Origin: Otis tarda
Lineage: Eukaryota; Chordata; Aves; Otidiformes; Otididae
Length of the DNA: 64,000 bases
Assembly: GCA_026413225.1 (NCBI GenBank)
Contig: CM048552.1
Location: 162,886,053 to 162,950,052 of the forward strand
Direction of reading: 5' to 3'
Every line of letters starts with the position of its first letter. Position 1 is the first letter of the stretch. The notes under the pieces were generated by a model. The model was not told the origin of the DNA and did not search any database. It saw only the letters and a list, made by a program, of their open reading frames with translations. A program made the translations under genes and the position numbers. Below, piece by piece: positions 38,949 to 52,924 of this stretch.

Positions 38949-40283
38949 TCATGGAGTAGATTCTCCTGGAAACCATGCTAAGGTACATGGAAAATAAAGA
39001 GGTGACTTGTGACAGCCAGCATGGCTTCACTAAGGGCAAATTGTGCCTGACCAATTTGGTGGCCTTCTATGATGAGGTAACAACATTGGTGGACCAGGGA
39101 TGACCAATTGACGTAATCTACCTGGACTTGTGCAAAGCATTTGACACTGCCCCACACAGCATGCTTGTGTCTAAACTGCAGAGACATGGGTTTGATGGAT
39201 GGACCACTTAATGGATAAGGAATTGGCTGGTTGTCCACATGCAAAGAGTTGTGGTCAACGGCTCGATGTCCAAGTGGAGACCAGTTATGAGTGTCTTTCC
39301 TCAGGGGTCAGTATCGGGCTTGGCCCTGTTTAACATCTTTGTCACAGACAGAGACAGTAGGATAGAGTTCACCCTCAGCAAGTTTGCTGATGACACAAAG
39401 CTGTGTGGTATGGTCAACATACCGGAGGGAGGGGAAGCCATCCAGAGGGACCTTGTCAGGCTGGAGAGGTGGGCCCTTGCAAACCTCATGAAGTTCAACC
39501 AGGCCAAATGCAAGCTCTTGCACATGGATCAGGGCAATCTCAAGCACAAATAAAGGCTGGGTGGAGAATGGATTGAGAGCAACCTTGAGGAGAAGGACTT
39601 GGGAGTGATGGTGGATGACAAGCTCAACATGAGCCAGCAATGCATGATTGCAGCTCAGAAAGCCAACTATCTCCTGAGCTGCACCAAAAGATGCGTGGCC
39701 AGTAATTCAGTGAAGGTGATTCTGCCCCTCTACTCTGCTCTGGTGAGACCCCACCTGGAGTATCACATCCAGCTCTGGAGCCCCCAACATAAGAAGGATG
39801 TGGACCTGTTGAAGTGAGTCCAGAGGAGGGCCATGAAGAAGATCAGAGGGCTGGAGCCCCTTTCCTACAAAGACAGGCTGAGAGAGTTGGAGCTGCTCAG
39901 TCTGGAGAAGAGAAGATTCCTGGGAGACCTTATAGCAGTCTTCCAGTACCTAAAGAGGGCTTATAGGAAAGATGGGTAGGGACTGTTCAGTAGGGCCTTT
40001 TGTGACAGGACTAGGGGTTAACGATTTTAAAATAGAGGGATGTAGCTTTAGATTAGATATTTGGAAAAGAATTTTTTTACAATGAAGGTGGTAGAACACT
40101 GAAACAAGTTGCCCAGAGAGGTGGTAGATGCCCCATCCCTGGAAACATTCAAAGCCAGGCTGGATGGGACTCTGAGCAACCTGTTCTAGTTGAAGATGTC
40201 CCTGCTCCTTGCAGGGGGATTGGACTAGATGACCTTTAAAGGTCCCTTCCAACCCAAACCATTCTAGGACTCTATGATTCTAT
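38949..40283 (+). mobile_element. CR1 LINE, 3' portion after LTR insertion
   Basis: Continues the CR1 at 36553-37774. Reverse-transcriptase parts are visible: [14 protein letters not shown] near 39020, a [10 protein letters not shown] segment near 39118, [15 protein letters not shown] near 39300 and [10 protein letters not shown] near 39382. The C-terminal domain and a 3' UTR follow, ending in a decayed octamer run (GACTCTATGATTCTAT) at 40283. A TAA at 39550 and a TGA near 39815 break the frame. Confidence 0.93.
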
Positions 40284-42692
40284 ATTACTGAAACGACAAA
40301 TTTAAGTGTAATTTAGGTCCTTATATCTTTTGAACTGTATTTTGTAGAAAACAAATAATTTATTTCTTTCATCCTTTAAGCATTTAATTTTGTCTGAAGA
40401 ACTTCAGAAATGAGATCCAGTTCCTGTAAGATTTTGTATAAGACATAGATTTAAACTCAACTTTCCCAGTACAGAAACAGAAACAAACCAATAATGCAGA
40501 ATAACAAGATGAATTTGCAAACATTGAAGATGTGCAATGAATTCCTATTTTAGCAATGTTTTTGCATGTATTAGGCATTTTCAGGGAATGAAAACTACGC
40601 TTTTTAATGCAAGTTTTCAGAAAATGTTGAACAGACATTTGTAGATTTTTTTAAAAAACACTCAAACTCTAGAAGACATAAAAATGAAAACTAGAATTTT
40701 ATTTAGACAATAGTGGTGTTTTTGTCTCATGTATATGCAGAAGATTAATTCTGATAGTATTTACATTTTATTGTAATTGATAATCCATCCTGTGATGAAT
40801 CTGTAGACAATATTCAGTACTCTAAAACATCTTTACGTATGGCTTATCAATTGAAATGGAGTTTGAACACCTAACAGATTTTTGAGGGCCTAACCTAAAC
40901 ATATTATAATTATTACCAAATGTATAGGAAGAGTTGAACTCTGCATTCTAAGGCTCTGTTATTTGCATGAAATATGAAGTGAAATAGAGGTGACCAGTTG
41001 AAACAGAAAAAAAACCCCAGGCTGTTGATATTAAAATTATATGAAAAAAAATTCTCACCCTAAAAGCCTCTAAATTGCTATAAATGAGTATTGGGTGAGA
41101 TATCCTTCATTTAGCCCTTAAATAAGCTCAGCTTTTTTGATCCAAATCCCTAGCTCAAACTGAACATAACACAGCCCCAATCAACATCCCAAAACTGACA
41201 TTTAACTTTGAATATGTCAAACACAAGACTGATATATTTGATCCTTCCCTTCCTTTTCCTTTCCCTGTCTACACCTGCGTCTCCTACATCTCACACAATT
41301 ACAATACACTACACCATGACCTCTTGCTTTTTGGTCCTCTGTATTAGATGTAGAAGTTCAGGATGCTCTATTCTTCTGCTAATGAAGTATGCCTGGAGGT
41401 ATAGATTTTTCATAACAGGCTGAAAATGCCATGCATCGGGCTTGTGGCATCTCTCACAATAAGGGATCTTACAACCAAAGAGGTGTCTCTTCTTTCCCAA
41501 AATCTTATTTAGCAATGAGTTGACAACCCACTATCTGACCAGTCAAATACAGAACCCTAGAAAAAAGTGTGTATTCTGAAAAGTATATTTAAGATTCTAA
41601 TTCCTTGTCTTTAATGAGTATTCGAAGCATGCATGTGTTAAACAGCCCAAATGCTTTTTTTTTTTTAGAATTCACTACTTTTGAGGTCTTTACATTTTTC
41701 AAATACCTACAGACTCTGTGTGAGTCTTTTATTCCTCAGTAGTATATAATTTTGATAAGATTTTTGAAGCCCAAAATGAGCAAATGCAATATATTTCTTT
41801 GAAAATTCACCCTTAAATGTCGTATTTTATTTTTGTTATTATTGCAGTGAGCTGCTTACATGGCTTACTTTTACACATTTAAACATTCTTGAACATAACA
41901 CATTATTTTTCAGAAAAATATCCATCTATAATGTTCTACAAACATTATGCATGACATCCTGCTGGATTAGCAGTTCCTATTCAAATAAATGAGATCTGTG
42001 CATTTTGATAGAAATAGAAGGACCAGTGCTAAGCATTTGAAGATTTAGAAATCAATAAACCATTACATTCAGATGTAGGAGTATATGGTTGTAATACCTT
42101 TTGACTGCCTGTTGAACTGCTGTTCTGATGTGACATTAAAGCTGGATATAGATAACTCACATTCTTTAAGTCTGTGTCTACGCATATAGCTGTATACAAA
42201 TAGAGAGTCCTACAGTTGCCTTCAGTAAGGATCAGTTCATCTTTGTATAAAAATTTCAGATGAAATAATCAGTAGATATCAAGTTATTTGTGAAGGAAAG
42301 TTTTACATAGTGATTTAAAATGAGATAAAATATTTTTTACATTTTTAATACAAAAATTCTGATCTTAAATGAAGAAAAGAACACTAGAAGAAGAAAGTTA
42401 TTTTTTTTCCAAGGTATGTGGGAAGAACAGGAAATAACAAAAGTCCTTGTTTCACCTCAGTTTGATAACAATATATCAAACTTTTATAAAGCATTTAAGT
42501 AGATAGTGCATGACATTTTGATAAAGAAACTGGAATAATGTAAATTAAAAAATGACCAAAAGACAGAAAGTATTGTTAATAGAAGGAAAAAAAAAATTGA
42601 AATAAAAAATTCCCAACCAAAGAAGACCTTTACTGAACAGATGTCTTTCTAATTTGGTCACTAGAGAGCATTTTTTCTCCCTATGTTATCTT
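40284..42692. other. AT-rich unique sequence
   Basis: No gene or recognisable interspersed repeat. A 68-codon open frame on the minus strand at 41309-41515 has no domain I know. Confidence 0.55.
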
Positions 42693-42694
42693 AG

Positions 42695-42748
42695 CATGGA
42701 ATGGAATGGAATATTCTATAGACTAGACTAGACTAGAATAGACTAGAA
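42695..42748 (+). repeat. (ATGGA)n then (GACTA)n simple repeat
   Basis: Three ATGGA units are followed by TATTCTATA and about six GACTA-like units. The tract directly adjoins the 3' end of a minus-strand CR1 remnant, so it may have grown from that element's octamer tail. Confidence 0.75.
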
Positions 42749-42876
42749 CAGTTGGAAATGACCTACAATGATCATCTATTCTGACTGCCTGATCAATTCA
42801 GGGCTGACCAAAAGCTAAAGCATGTTGTTAAGGACATGTAATTGTCCAAATGCCTCCATTATTAGCCTGTTTAAGT
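42749..42876 (-). mobile_element. Old CR1 3' UTR, minus strand
   Basis: GTTGGAAATGACCTACAATG, GATCATCTATTCTGACTGCC, then GGGCTGACCAAAAG and TTGTCCAAATGCC match the usual old CR1 3' end read on the minus strand. There is no coding part. Confidence 0.78.
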
Positions 42877-44882
42877 AGTTTCAGAAACAATCACATTTAC
42901 TGATGAAAAATGAAAACAGAAGTATCTATAATGCTGAGTAAATGCATATAATTCAGAAAGAATGTAATACAGCAAGGTACAAAGCAGATCATGTGATTGC
43001 TGAAGCCACATCTTCACGGCAAAAGTACAATTGTATAAGTATGAGACACTACTGACATGTCGTAACACTCTGTGGCAGAATGAGTTATATCTTCTCTAAG
43101 GAACAGGAGAGAGGAAAGAAATAGGGAAACCCTGATTTGGAGGTGCAATGAGTAGACAAGCAGAATTTTCTGTGTCTTCAAAGCAGAAATGATATTTTTG
43201 TAGATAAGCCTCTAATTGCACAGACACTAGGGTGTTTCACAGTTAACTAAATAAAACATAAAAATTAAATTATATTTTAATTGTGCACTATATTTCTATA
43301 TAAAGACACGTGTGGTAAGTATTGTTGTCCTTTAGCTTACAAGGGATTGTGTGTAGATGGGAGGAGGAAGAGGAGAAAAGTAGGCCTAGAAAACAACTGA
43401 AATTTCTCCATCAGAGATTAAGTAAAAAAAAATAAACATCTGTGAAGCTCTTCTTTATGTCATGCACAATCAGTTAGAATCAGAAGCACAGAAAATCTTG
43501 TCTCTTGCATAAATGTTAAGCAAGAATGACGACTGAATGATATGTACCTACAAGAAGTAGCAAACTGGTTGAGAATTCTTGACAGAGTTTAGACACTGAA
43601 GAAAATAAAATGAAAATTAAAATCAGGGAAGTTTATTTTTGTTTTTCATATTAGAATGATTTGCCTTATAAAGAATCCACTAAGGTCTATAATGCATCTG
43701 ACTTCATGGCCATTAAAAAAAGCAATTTTTTTCTAACACACAATGCTCTGGTATGAACACGTATCAAGTAATGGAAGACACCGAGTTGTGCTGCATTATA
43801 GGTCCAACATTGACACAGTGTCTTTTTTCTTCATTACTTGCAAATCTAAAGAACTTTTATTTTGTGATCTTATGTAGATGAGAATAATAATTTATTTGAA
43901 AGATGATGTTCTGATATTAATGAATGAGTTGTTAAATCACAAAAAAAATGTGTCTAAGGTAGCTGAGGGCTGCAAGCTAACAAGTAACAACTCAGAATCA
44001 AATTTAGTCGCTATAAAATCCTCTTGGCTCATTTGATAATATAACTATTCTGTCAAACCAAAATAAAAGTCTGTCAGCTTCTTTAAAGAGCTCCAGTTCA
44101 CTTTCTAATACAAAAAGAACATTTAGTGCCATGCTGAGACTTAAATGTCCAGGCATGAAAGAAGGGTTGTAACCTTTCTTAAAAAAAAAGCAAATTTAAT
44201 TTGGTATGTTACTCTAGTCCCTGAAGACTTGACTGACTGAGTGATTTTCTGTAGACAAAAGATTCTTAAACATTTTTAGAGCCAGATCAGTTATCACCTG
44301 GCTGCAATTCTTCCTACGTCCCAGTCTCTCTGATTATACACTCCTCAAATGTCAGTCTCTGCCTTTATCTCTTCTCAGGTTGAATCATACAATTCTCCCA
44401 CTGTTAGACTGAGCTCTTAACAACAGCGCCCTGTATATCAGCTTCACTAGCATGCTACATCCTGAGGGCTTTTTTACCTGAAGGATTTAACTTCTGGGAA
44501 CTATGGACAATAATGAATATGCCCAAACACTTTTCCTAAAAGCAGAACATTTAAAAAAAAAAAAAAAGAAAGCATCTTTTATGAAAATATTTTAAAATGT
44601 TTAAAGTCTATACGTTTGTCACCTAAACCTTTCAGTCCTTCATAACCAGCTATATAAAGTTAATATTCTAACAGCAATCTTGCTAAAAAAAACCAACCCA
44701 AACACTACCATCCACTATATCAGGTGGTTTTTTTCCCCCATTTATTAGTAAAGGCTGTAGGTTTTGCACAACAGGGTCCCAGGAAGTGTCTGGGCTTTCA
44801 CAGTTTAGCTGGGAACCACAGAGAGATGAGCACTGAGTGTTTATAACCAAGCCCAGATGTACCTGAGATTAAGGGTCAGGGA
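42877..44882. other. AT-rich unique sequence
   Basis: No recognised gene or interspersed repeat. Confidence 0.55.
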
Positions 44883-44887
44883 CCTTC
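44883..44887. repeat. 5-bp target-site duplication, left copy (ccttc)
   Basis: CCTTC directly before the LTR start, repeated at 46031-46035. Confidence 0.9.
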
Positions 44888-46030
44888 TGTCGTAGTTCAG
44901 CCTCAGTCGGGGCCAGACTACGCAGTCTCTCTCTCACTCCGTCCACCCTCCGAGAGAATAGGGAGAGATAATATAGGAAAAAAAAAGCTCGAGGTTTGAG
45001 ATAAGGACAGGGAGAAACCTTAAAGTTACCCTCACAGGCAAAACGGACTCCACTTAGGGAAAACTATTCATCCATTTTCTAAAATCAAAGCAGGATAATG
45101 AGAGAGAGAACAAGATAACCTTCCCCCACCCCTCCCTCTTCCTGAGCTTAACATTATCTCTATTACCTTCCCCCCTCCCCAAGCGACACAGAGGGGAAGA
45201 GGGAGTGGGGGTCATGGTCAGTCCATCACACATTGTTTCACACCACTGCTTTGTCATCGTCGGGGGAAGAACTCCACACGTTCCGCCCCTGCTCTAGCGT
45301 GGGGTCCCTCCCACGCACCATGGTCCTTTGTGAAACTGCTCCAGCGTGGGTCATCTCTTCCATGGGGTGCAGTCCCTCCAGAACAGCTGTGAGCGCTCCA
45401 TGGGCCACAGCCTCCTTCAGGCATCCACCTCCCTCGATGTGGGGTCCTCCACGGGCTGCAGGTGGATTTCTGCCCCTCTGTGGACCTCCATGGGCTGCAG
45501 GGGGACAATCTGCTCCACCATGGTCATCACCACAGGCTGCAGGGGAATCTTGGCCAGGAGCAGCATTACTCCTCCCCCTCGTTCTGAACGGACCTTGGCG
45601 TCTGCAGCCGTTCCTCTCACAAGAAGAATTCTTCACAACAGGCTGGCAGACTCCTCTCAGGATCTTTTTACATCTCATTCACATCTCATCTCCTCTCCTT
45701 TTCTTGCAGCCCGGACAGCCCAAGTTGGGCCCAGTTGCCTGCCCGGCGGGAGGCCAGAAGGCGAGGCCTGCAAGGCCCACAAGGCTCGTGCCTGCACCTC
45801 TCTGCCCCCGCTCAATTTCTTCACATCTTACCTTCTCCTTTTTTTTTTTCTGTTTTCCCCTTCTTAGATACGTTATCACGGAACATTCTGGTACCAATTG
45901 GCCCAGCCTTGGCCAGCAGCGGGTCCACCCTAGGCCCAGCTGAGCCCACTGAACAAAGGGGAGCAACTTCTAGCAGTTTCCTACAGAAGCTACCACCTCA
46001 GCCCCCCCCTCACTAAATAAAACCAGAACA
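44888..46030 (-). mobile_element. Solo LTR, complete
   Basis: A 1143-bp minus-strand LTR with canonical TG/CA ends: minus-strand start TGTTCTGGTTTTATTTAG, end GAACTACGACA. It is bounded by perfect ccttc duplications. It is very similar throughout to the 25192 copy, including the ~45-bp repeat zone (about 45290-45550), the GGTGGTAGCTTCTGTAGGAA start zone and the TTAAGGTTTCTCCCTGTCC segment. The intact termini make this the best reference copy of the family in the window. There are no internal genes. Confidence 0.95.
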
Positions 46031-46035
46031 CCTTC
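46031..46035. repeat. 5-bp target-site duplication, right copy (ccttc)
   Basis: Directly follows CCAGAACA; pairs with 44883-44887. Confidence 0.9.
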
Positions 46036-47799
46036 AATGGCACTACACTAACCCCATCAAGGAAACCAGGATGCTTACTACTCACTTGGACACTCACAAA
46101 CTCTCTGCTTGAGAAAGACTGTCACCATTAAATTTAGCACTTAGAATGATCATGGAGGGGAAGCATAACACAAAAGAAATAGGATAGATACTTATAAGAC
46201 TTCTTGCGCAACAATTTTAACTGTGTTACTAACAAGTCTTTTCTCCATTAATCTGTATGGTGAGTGTCAGCACTACTATAACAGGAAAAATGACAGCTAT
46301 AGAATTTTTATGATACTAGTTTACTTAGATTTTACTTACACTAAGTCCTTGTTTCCAGATACATAGTCTCTTCTTATTTGCCTGTAACAGAGTTTATATT
46401 CTTGGCACTTCCCTGACTTGGGCATAATTGTCAAAAAGTTATTCAGTGAGCTGACAAAGCTAAAAATACCATTGCTTATTAATGATTTTAGTAAGCCTTT
46501 ATTTTTTTCAAAGGATGGTTCATATTTCTAAACTGAGTGCTTTTTTTTTTGTAGTACATTAAATAAATATCTTCATAAGACAAATTCCTTAATAATCAGA
46601 TTGATGTATGATATTTATAAATTGTTGCATAGTAGCTTCATTTCCTTTGCAAACTACATCAAGTCTGGTAGTAAGACTGAAATTTATCCATTTGTGCCAT
46701 TCTTTATAGTTTCATAGACATCAGACAAAAGATAGCTGCTGAACAATTTCTAAGGTCTATTATCCTAAGACTTTAATAGTTCAAGTTAATAAGCTCCTTT
46801 CTCCCTTTAATACCCTATGCATACAAGGCACCTTCATTTTAATTAAAGGTAGTTACTGAATAGAAAATTGTGTGCATAAAAAAATATATCTCGTATTATA
46901 GTTGGAGCTAGTACTGATTTTATTCTTAGTATCAAGAGTAGAAGATAAATCTGCAACCAGTTCTGACAATGCAGTCTCATTTTAAGAAAATCTTGAACAC
47001 CAGCATTAGGAGACAGAATTAGACACATTATGATAGCTCAGTGATTTTCAACCATTACAGGTGGTCTGGTCTGCATGGCTAGTCTAGTTATAGATGTAGT
47101 AGAGTATGTCTATGAAAGCAATATCACAAAATCAATTACATCTGATGACTAAGGACACTGTTCTATAGTTCAGTTTAGAAAAATGAGAAGAAAAAAAAAA
47201 GATAAAAGTAAGAAAGTAAGAATTGACATCTTTCTCCAGCGGAAGGTAATGAAGTCATAAAACTCCTTTACTACATTATATAAATCAATGATGATCATCA
47301 GATGACTTGTTAACAGATACATGGGAAATCCTAAAACAAGCATAACAGTTACCGTATTAATAAAGTTTTGCATAATTAATTCCTGTGGACATAAAAGGAC
47401 CAGAAAAAGATGTGTTTTATTGCTCTTCTGCCAAGATGAGAAGGAATCTACCTATAATGATGAAAAAGGACTAGTTAAGAAGCCTTAAGTTAATGTCATT
47501 AAAATGTACTAGACTAGGCAACAAAATATTGACTCATTCAGTCCTTAATTACACAATTAAAGAGCTAATAACATACTCATCTGTCAATAATGTTAAATTT
47601 ATTACTATGGAGTAAGTGAATATAAAAAATAAAAAGAAAAATAGAGAAAATAAAGAAAAAATAATATTTGGACTTCCTCTTTTTCTTATACTACCTCTTT
47701 TTTTCTTATACTTCAATTTTTTTTTTTTTCTTTTCTGGGGGAGGGGAATCTCAATCCATCCCACTACTGTCAGTATGATGCCAGTGCCAGCAGCAGGTG
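46036..47799. other. AT-rich unique sequence
   Basis: No recognised gene. Low-complexity A- and T-rich runs occur near 47620-47730. Confidence 0.55.
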
Positions 47800-50158
47800 C
47801 TTAGAACCTGGAAAAGGACTGCAGGTCAGTAGGAGAGCTCCTGAAGAGCAGCACAAAGGAGTTCCAGTCACTCCAGCCAGCAATTCACTTTGAGGGTCCA
47901 GCTTAAATGCCTCTATGCTAATGCATGCAGCATAGGGAACAAACAAGAAGAGTTAGAGATGTGTGTATGTCTGCAGGGCTATGACCTTATTGTCATCATG
48001 GAGACGTGGTGAGATGGCTCCTGTGACTGAGAAGTTGGAATGGAGGGATACAGGCTGTTTAGGAAGCACAGGCAGGGGAGATGAGGAGGGGGTATTGCCC
48101 TCTATGTCAAAGACCAGCTGGAGTGCATGCATCTCCACCTGGGGATGGATGAGGAGCTGACACAGAGTTTATGGGTCAGGATTAAAGGGAGGGCAGGGAC
48201 AGGTGACATTACAGTGGAGGTCTGCTGCAGGCCCCACAACCAGGAAGAGTGGATGAGGCCCTCTGTAGGCAGATAGGAGCAGCCTCATGGTCACAAGCTC
48301 TGGCCCTCATGAGAGACTTCAACCACACACGTATCTGTTGGAGGGACAACATAGCAGGATGCAAGCAATCCAGGTGGCTCCTGGAATGTGTGGATAATAA
48401 ATTCCTTCTCCAAGTGACAGAGGAGCCAACAAGGGGAGATGCTATCCTGGACCTTGTTCTTACCAACAAGGAAGGGCTGGTGAGGAAAGTGGAGCTCAAG
48501 GGCAGCCTTTGCTGCAGTGACCATGAAATGGTGGCATTTGAGATCCTTAGGGCAGTGAAGAGGGCGTGCAGCAAGCTCTCTACCCTAGACTTCAGGAGAG
48601 CAGACTTTGGCCTCCTCAGGAACCGACTGGGCAAAGTACCGCGGGGTAAAGCCCTGGAGGGAAGAGGGGCCCAAGAAAGTTGGTTAATATTCAAGGATCA
48701 TCTTCTCCAATCTCAGGAGCGATGCATCCCAACTAAAAGGAAGTCAGGCAAAAAAGCCAGGAAGCCTGCATGAATGAACAAAGAGGTCCTGGACAAGCTG
48801 AAAAAGAAAAAAAAAAAAAGGAAGCCTACAGAGAGTGGAAGCAAATACAGGTAGCCTGGGAGGAATACAGAGAGGTTGTCCGAGTAGCCAAGGATCAGGT
48901 AAGGAAGGCTAAAGCCCTGATAGAATTAAATCTGGCCGGGGACATCAAGGGCAACAAGAAAAGCTTCTTTAGGTATGTTGGGGATAAAAGGAAGACTAAG
49001 AAGAATGTGGGCCCTCTCCAGAAGGAGCAGGAGATGTGGAGAAGGTTGAGATACTCAATGACTTTTTTGCCTCAGTCTTCACTGGAAGGGGCTTGAGCCA
49101 CATTGCCCGAGTTGCAGAACTAAAAAGCAGGGACTGGGAGAATGAAGACCTGCTTACTGTGCCAGAAGAGCAGGTTTTAGACCATCTAAGGATCCTGAAG
49201 GTGCACAAGTCCATGGGACCTGATGAGATGCATCTGTGCGTCCTGAGAGAACTGGTGGATGAAGTTGCCAAGCTGCTGGCCATTGTATTTGAGAAGTCGT
49301 GGCAGTCTGGTGAGGTTCCCACCAACTGGAAAAGGGGAAACATAACCCCCATTTTTAAAAACAAGGGGAAACAAGGAAGACTCAGGGAACTACAGGCTGG
49401 TCAGTCTCAGCCATGTGCCTGTCAAGGTCATGGAGCAGATTCTCCTGGAAACCATGCTAAAGCATATGGAAAATAAGGAGATGATTGGTGACAGCCAACA
49501 TGGCTTCACTAAGGGCAAACTGTGCCTGACCAATTTGGTGGCCTAATATGACAGGGTTACAGCATTGGTGGATAGGGGACAGTCATCTACCTGTAATATG
49601 CAAAGCATTTGACACTGTCCCACATTATATCCTTTTCTCTAAACTGGAGAGACATGGATTTCATGGATGGACCACTTGGTGGATAAGGAATTGGCTGGAT
49701 GGCCGCACTCAAAGAGCTGTGGTCAATAGCTCGAAGTCCAAGAGGAAACTAGTGACAGTGGCTTTCCTCAGGGGTCAGTACTGGGTCTGGCCCTGTTCAA
49801 CATCTTTATTGGTTACATGGACAGTGGCATAGAATGCACTCTCAGTAAGTTTGCCAACAACACCAAGCTGTGTGGTGCTGTTGACTTGCTGAAGGGAAGG
49901 GATGATGTACAGTGGGACCTTAACAGGCTGGAGAGATGGGCCCATTTTTTTTACAATGAGAGTGGTGAAACACTGTAACAGGTTGCCCAGAGGGGTGGTA
50001 CATGCCCCATTCCTGAAAACATTCAAGGCCAGGTTGGACAGGGCTTTGAGAATCCTGATCTAGTTGGAGGTGTCCCTAGGGGCTCCTTGCAGAGAGGTTG
50101 GACTAGATGACCTTTAAAGGTCCCCTCCAATTCTAGCTATTTTATGATTCTATGATTT
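47800..50158 (+). mobile_element. CR1 LINE with internal deletion
   Basis: It begins just before ORF2 (GGGAACAAACAAGAAGAG near 47935). The endonuclease is broken by stops: GYDLIVIMETW near 47976, a GDFNHTRICW counterpart mutated to RDFNHTRICW near 48310, and SDHEMVAFEI near 48518. The linker and reverse-transcriptase N-terminus follow ([10 protein letters not shown] near 49210, [11 protein letters not shown] near 49600). Motif B is frameshifted. The FADD motif reads as FANN near 49850. At about 49944 the sequence jumps from the GLERWAH-type segment to FFTMRVV, dropping about 0.5 kb. The 3' UTR ends in TTTTATGATTCTATGATTT. Confidence 0.94.
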
Positions 50159-52919
50159 ATTATAACTATATTTTGTAAGCTGGTTAAATGCAGAAAAAGG
50201 TAGCATTAAAGATAGAATTTAAGAATATCATGTCTCATAGTTCACTTCCTTATAATGAAATTCTAATGAAGAAAATCTACAGGTGAAGAATCTGATATTC
50301 TGTTTTGCAGATACTTGATAAGTACTTGTTTCCAAAAGAGTGAGTTAAAGTTATTAATCTATTTTTTTTTATGTTTTCTTGATTACTTCAAATGCGCAAA
50401 TACTCAGGTAAGCAGTCCACACAACTGTTGATTTAGAGTGTTACATTTTTTTTAATTTATTTTATATATATGTAAATTTGCTCTTTGATATTGTGTGTTT
50501 TTAAAGCAGCATCCTGTAGAGATAGCTTAATATTTCACAGCTAAATCTTATTTTCTTAAATTTATAATTTCCTGCTTTATTTTATTTTTTGATCTATAGC
50601 AGTGTATCAGTTGTAAATATATATCTATATACATACACACATCTATATCTGAATACACAAAGATATATTTATGCTTCTGTTGCATACCAAAATATTTCTC
50701 TTTTTTTTTTTTGATATTCCCTAAGAAATTATTTTAAAGTTTTGAGTGTATTTTTATTTTATTTAATTTGAGCTTTATTTTTTTCTTCTCCAAATTCATT
50801 ACTGAATATTTCCTTCATAATCTAATATTATGTTAAAAGTGGAAATTTTTTTTCTTTACAGAACTGTGGGAGAAAGTGTAATGTACCTAGTGATATCCAC
50901 TGTGACTCCTGAGATGGGCCAGGTGATTGAGGGAATACCCTGTCTGCTTATCAAATGATATTTACAGGATTCGGGTAAGGCCACCCACATAGTGAAGGGA
51001 AACTCTCATACCAGCACGCCATGACTTCCGAAAATTCAATTAGAGTGCACTTACCTACAGTATGTCTTTATTACTAACATCCGTTCATATGATAAATTAC
51101 TCAGCATCTACAACAAATAATGTCACAGTGAAGTGAGACTATATCAGACCTTACTTTTCACCACTAAAAAGTCTATATCCATATGTTGTGCTGTGATGTT
51201 GTAAGCCCTGTCCATTAGCCACTCTGCAGGCACTCCAGTGATATGCAAAGCTAATTTCTTCCATCCATTCAGAGGCTTTATCTTGGCTGATGTGCCCATT
51301 CAACACTCAATATTTCTTTCTACTTGCTACATACTTAAAACTGCCTGAACAGTTTGTATTAACACAGAGTTAGATTAAACACAAGAAACACAATCTTTAA
51401 TTAAAACCCCACCTTTTTGCTAGTACCCTGCCTGGCAATGATCTAACCAGGGGTTTAGGTCTACAGTATGGTTATAGTTTATTCAATATTTGTATAATCA
51501 TGTCTTCCACTGGTTATATAAGGCACTTTGTAAATTACATTCTGCTGCAAAGACATTTTGGAATCTCTGACTACTCAGGAACAGATGTTAGAAGACTCCC
51601 TTACTCTTAAGCACTTTCCTAGGAAATGGAAGGCTGATAATCGGTCCCTACTTCTCTTTCAGAGACAAAGGTCTAAAGGCATTCAACATGCCTAACCTTA
51701 AATAACTTGTCCATCAATCACAAAGATGCACACAAGACAGAAATCATAGCTGGGAAATCTGTATTATCTTTATCTGTTGTACCTAGAACTCTAGTTATAC
51801 GGAGAACTACAGTCAACAGAGTGAAGCACCAAATGCATCCATAGTACTTCCCAGGGCTACTTAAAGTATTTATTAACAGATTATTTCACGTAGCTCTTGA
51901 AAAGTGTGCACAAATCAGTAAAGGTCAAGCTGTACTTGTGTCTTCCACCCATCTTCCAGGAAAAGTTTTAAGATAACAGCAGGGTTGCATATCCTGAAGG
52001 TAGTCACAATGCAACGTGTGTCACTGGAAACAGAGCATCTAATATAAATTTGGTCTCTGTTTTTAGCTCTTTCAGACAATTATTATTTTTTTTTTAGTAA
52101 CATAGCCATTACGTCTGTTTTTAACAGTAATCTAGGCAATATTAGATTCACCTTTTTCAAAAAGTGGGAAAGGACTCAAGAAAGACTGCCAAGGTAAACT
52201 AAGCAGGATTTTATCACAGGTGCTACCATAGGTTGTATTAACATACCATTGCAATACTTAAGTTTGATTACTGGAGCTAAATTTGTTATGTTAACTTCTC
52301 TTTGTGTTAGAAAAAAATAATCTATATTTTTTTTCTTTTTAATCCTTTATAGAATAGATATCGTCTTAATTATGAAACATTTAATTAAAGGAATAATTTC
52401 AACATTCTGATTTCAGTTTATCACAGTGAAACTCAGTAAGCATTTTTTGAGAAGACTAACGATGTAAAAGAAAAGATTGCTGAATGTGGGTAACAAACTA
52501 GTTATGACAGCTAAAGCATGGTTACACTCAGTGCAAATTTAAATAGATGTAATTTTAATGTAGGAGCAATTCATCTAAATTTACAACTTTTTATTTATAT
52601 CAACTTTAATAAGGAGATTTTCTGGGCTTCATGATTTTTGCAAAACAAAATATTCAATACTTAGGATTCTGCAGTACTATTATGAAACAACATGCAAAGC
52701 AAATTACTGCTACTATTTAAAAGATGTTAACAATTGCCTGTGTGTAAAAAAACGTGCCTAGTATTGCTATGCACAAAAAAAAAAAAAAAGATATTCCAGG
52801 TAATAAGAAAGTCTATAACTTCAATATCATATTTGCATTCTATTCCTATACTTCATTTGTAGTACTATTCACTCCTGAATTTCTGAATGACTGCATTGTC
52901 TCTCAACTCTAGTTACTCC
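50159..52919. other. AT-rich unique sequence
   Basis: No recognised gene. An AT/AC-rich low-complexity stretch lies around 50616-50665. Confidence 0.55.
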
Positions 52920-52924
52920 AACTG

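Noticed and set aside
45233..45943. 236-codon plus-strand frame
   Set aside because: It is within the 44888-46030 LTR repeat zone; composition and repeats, not coding, explain its openness.
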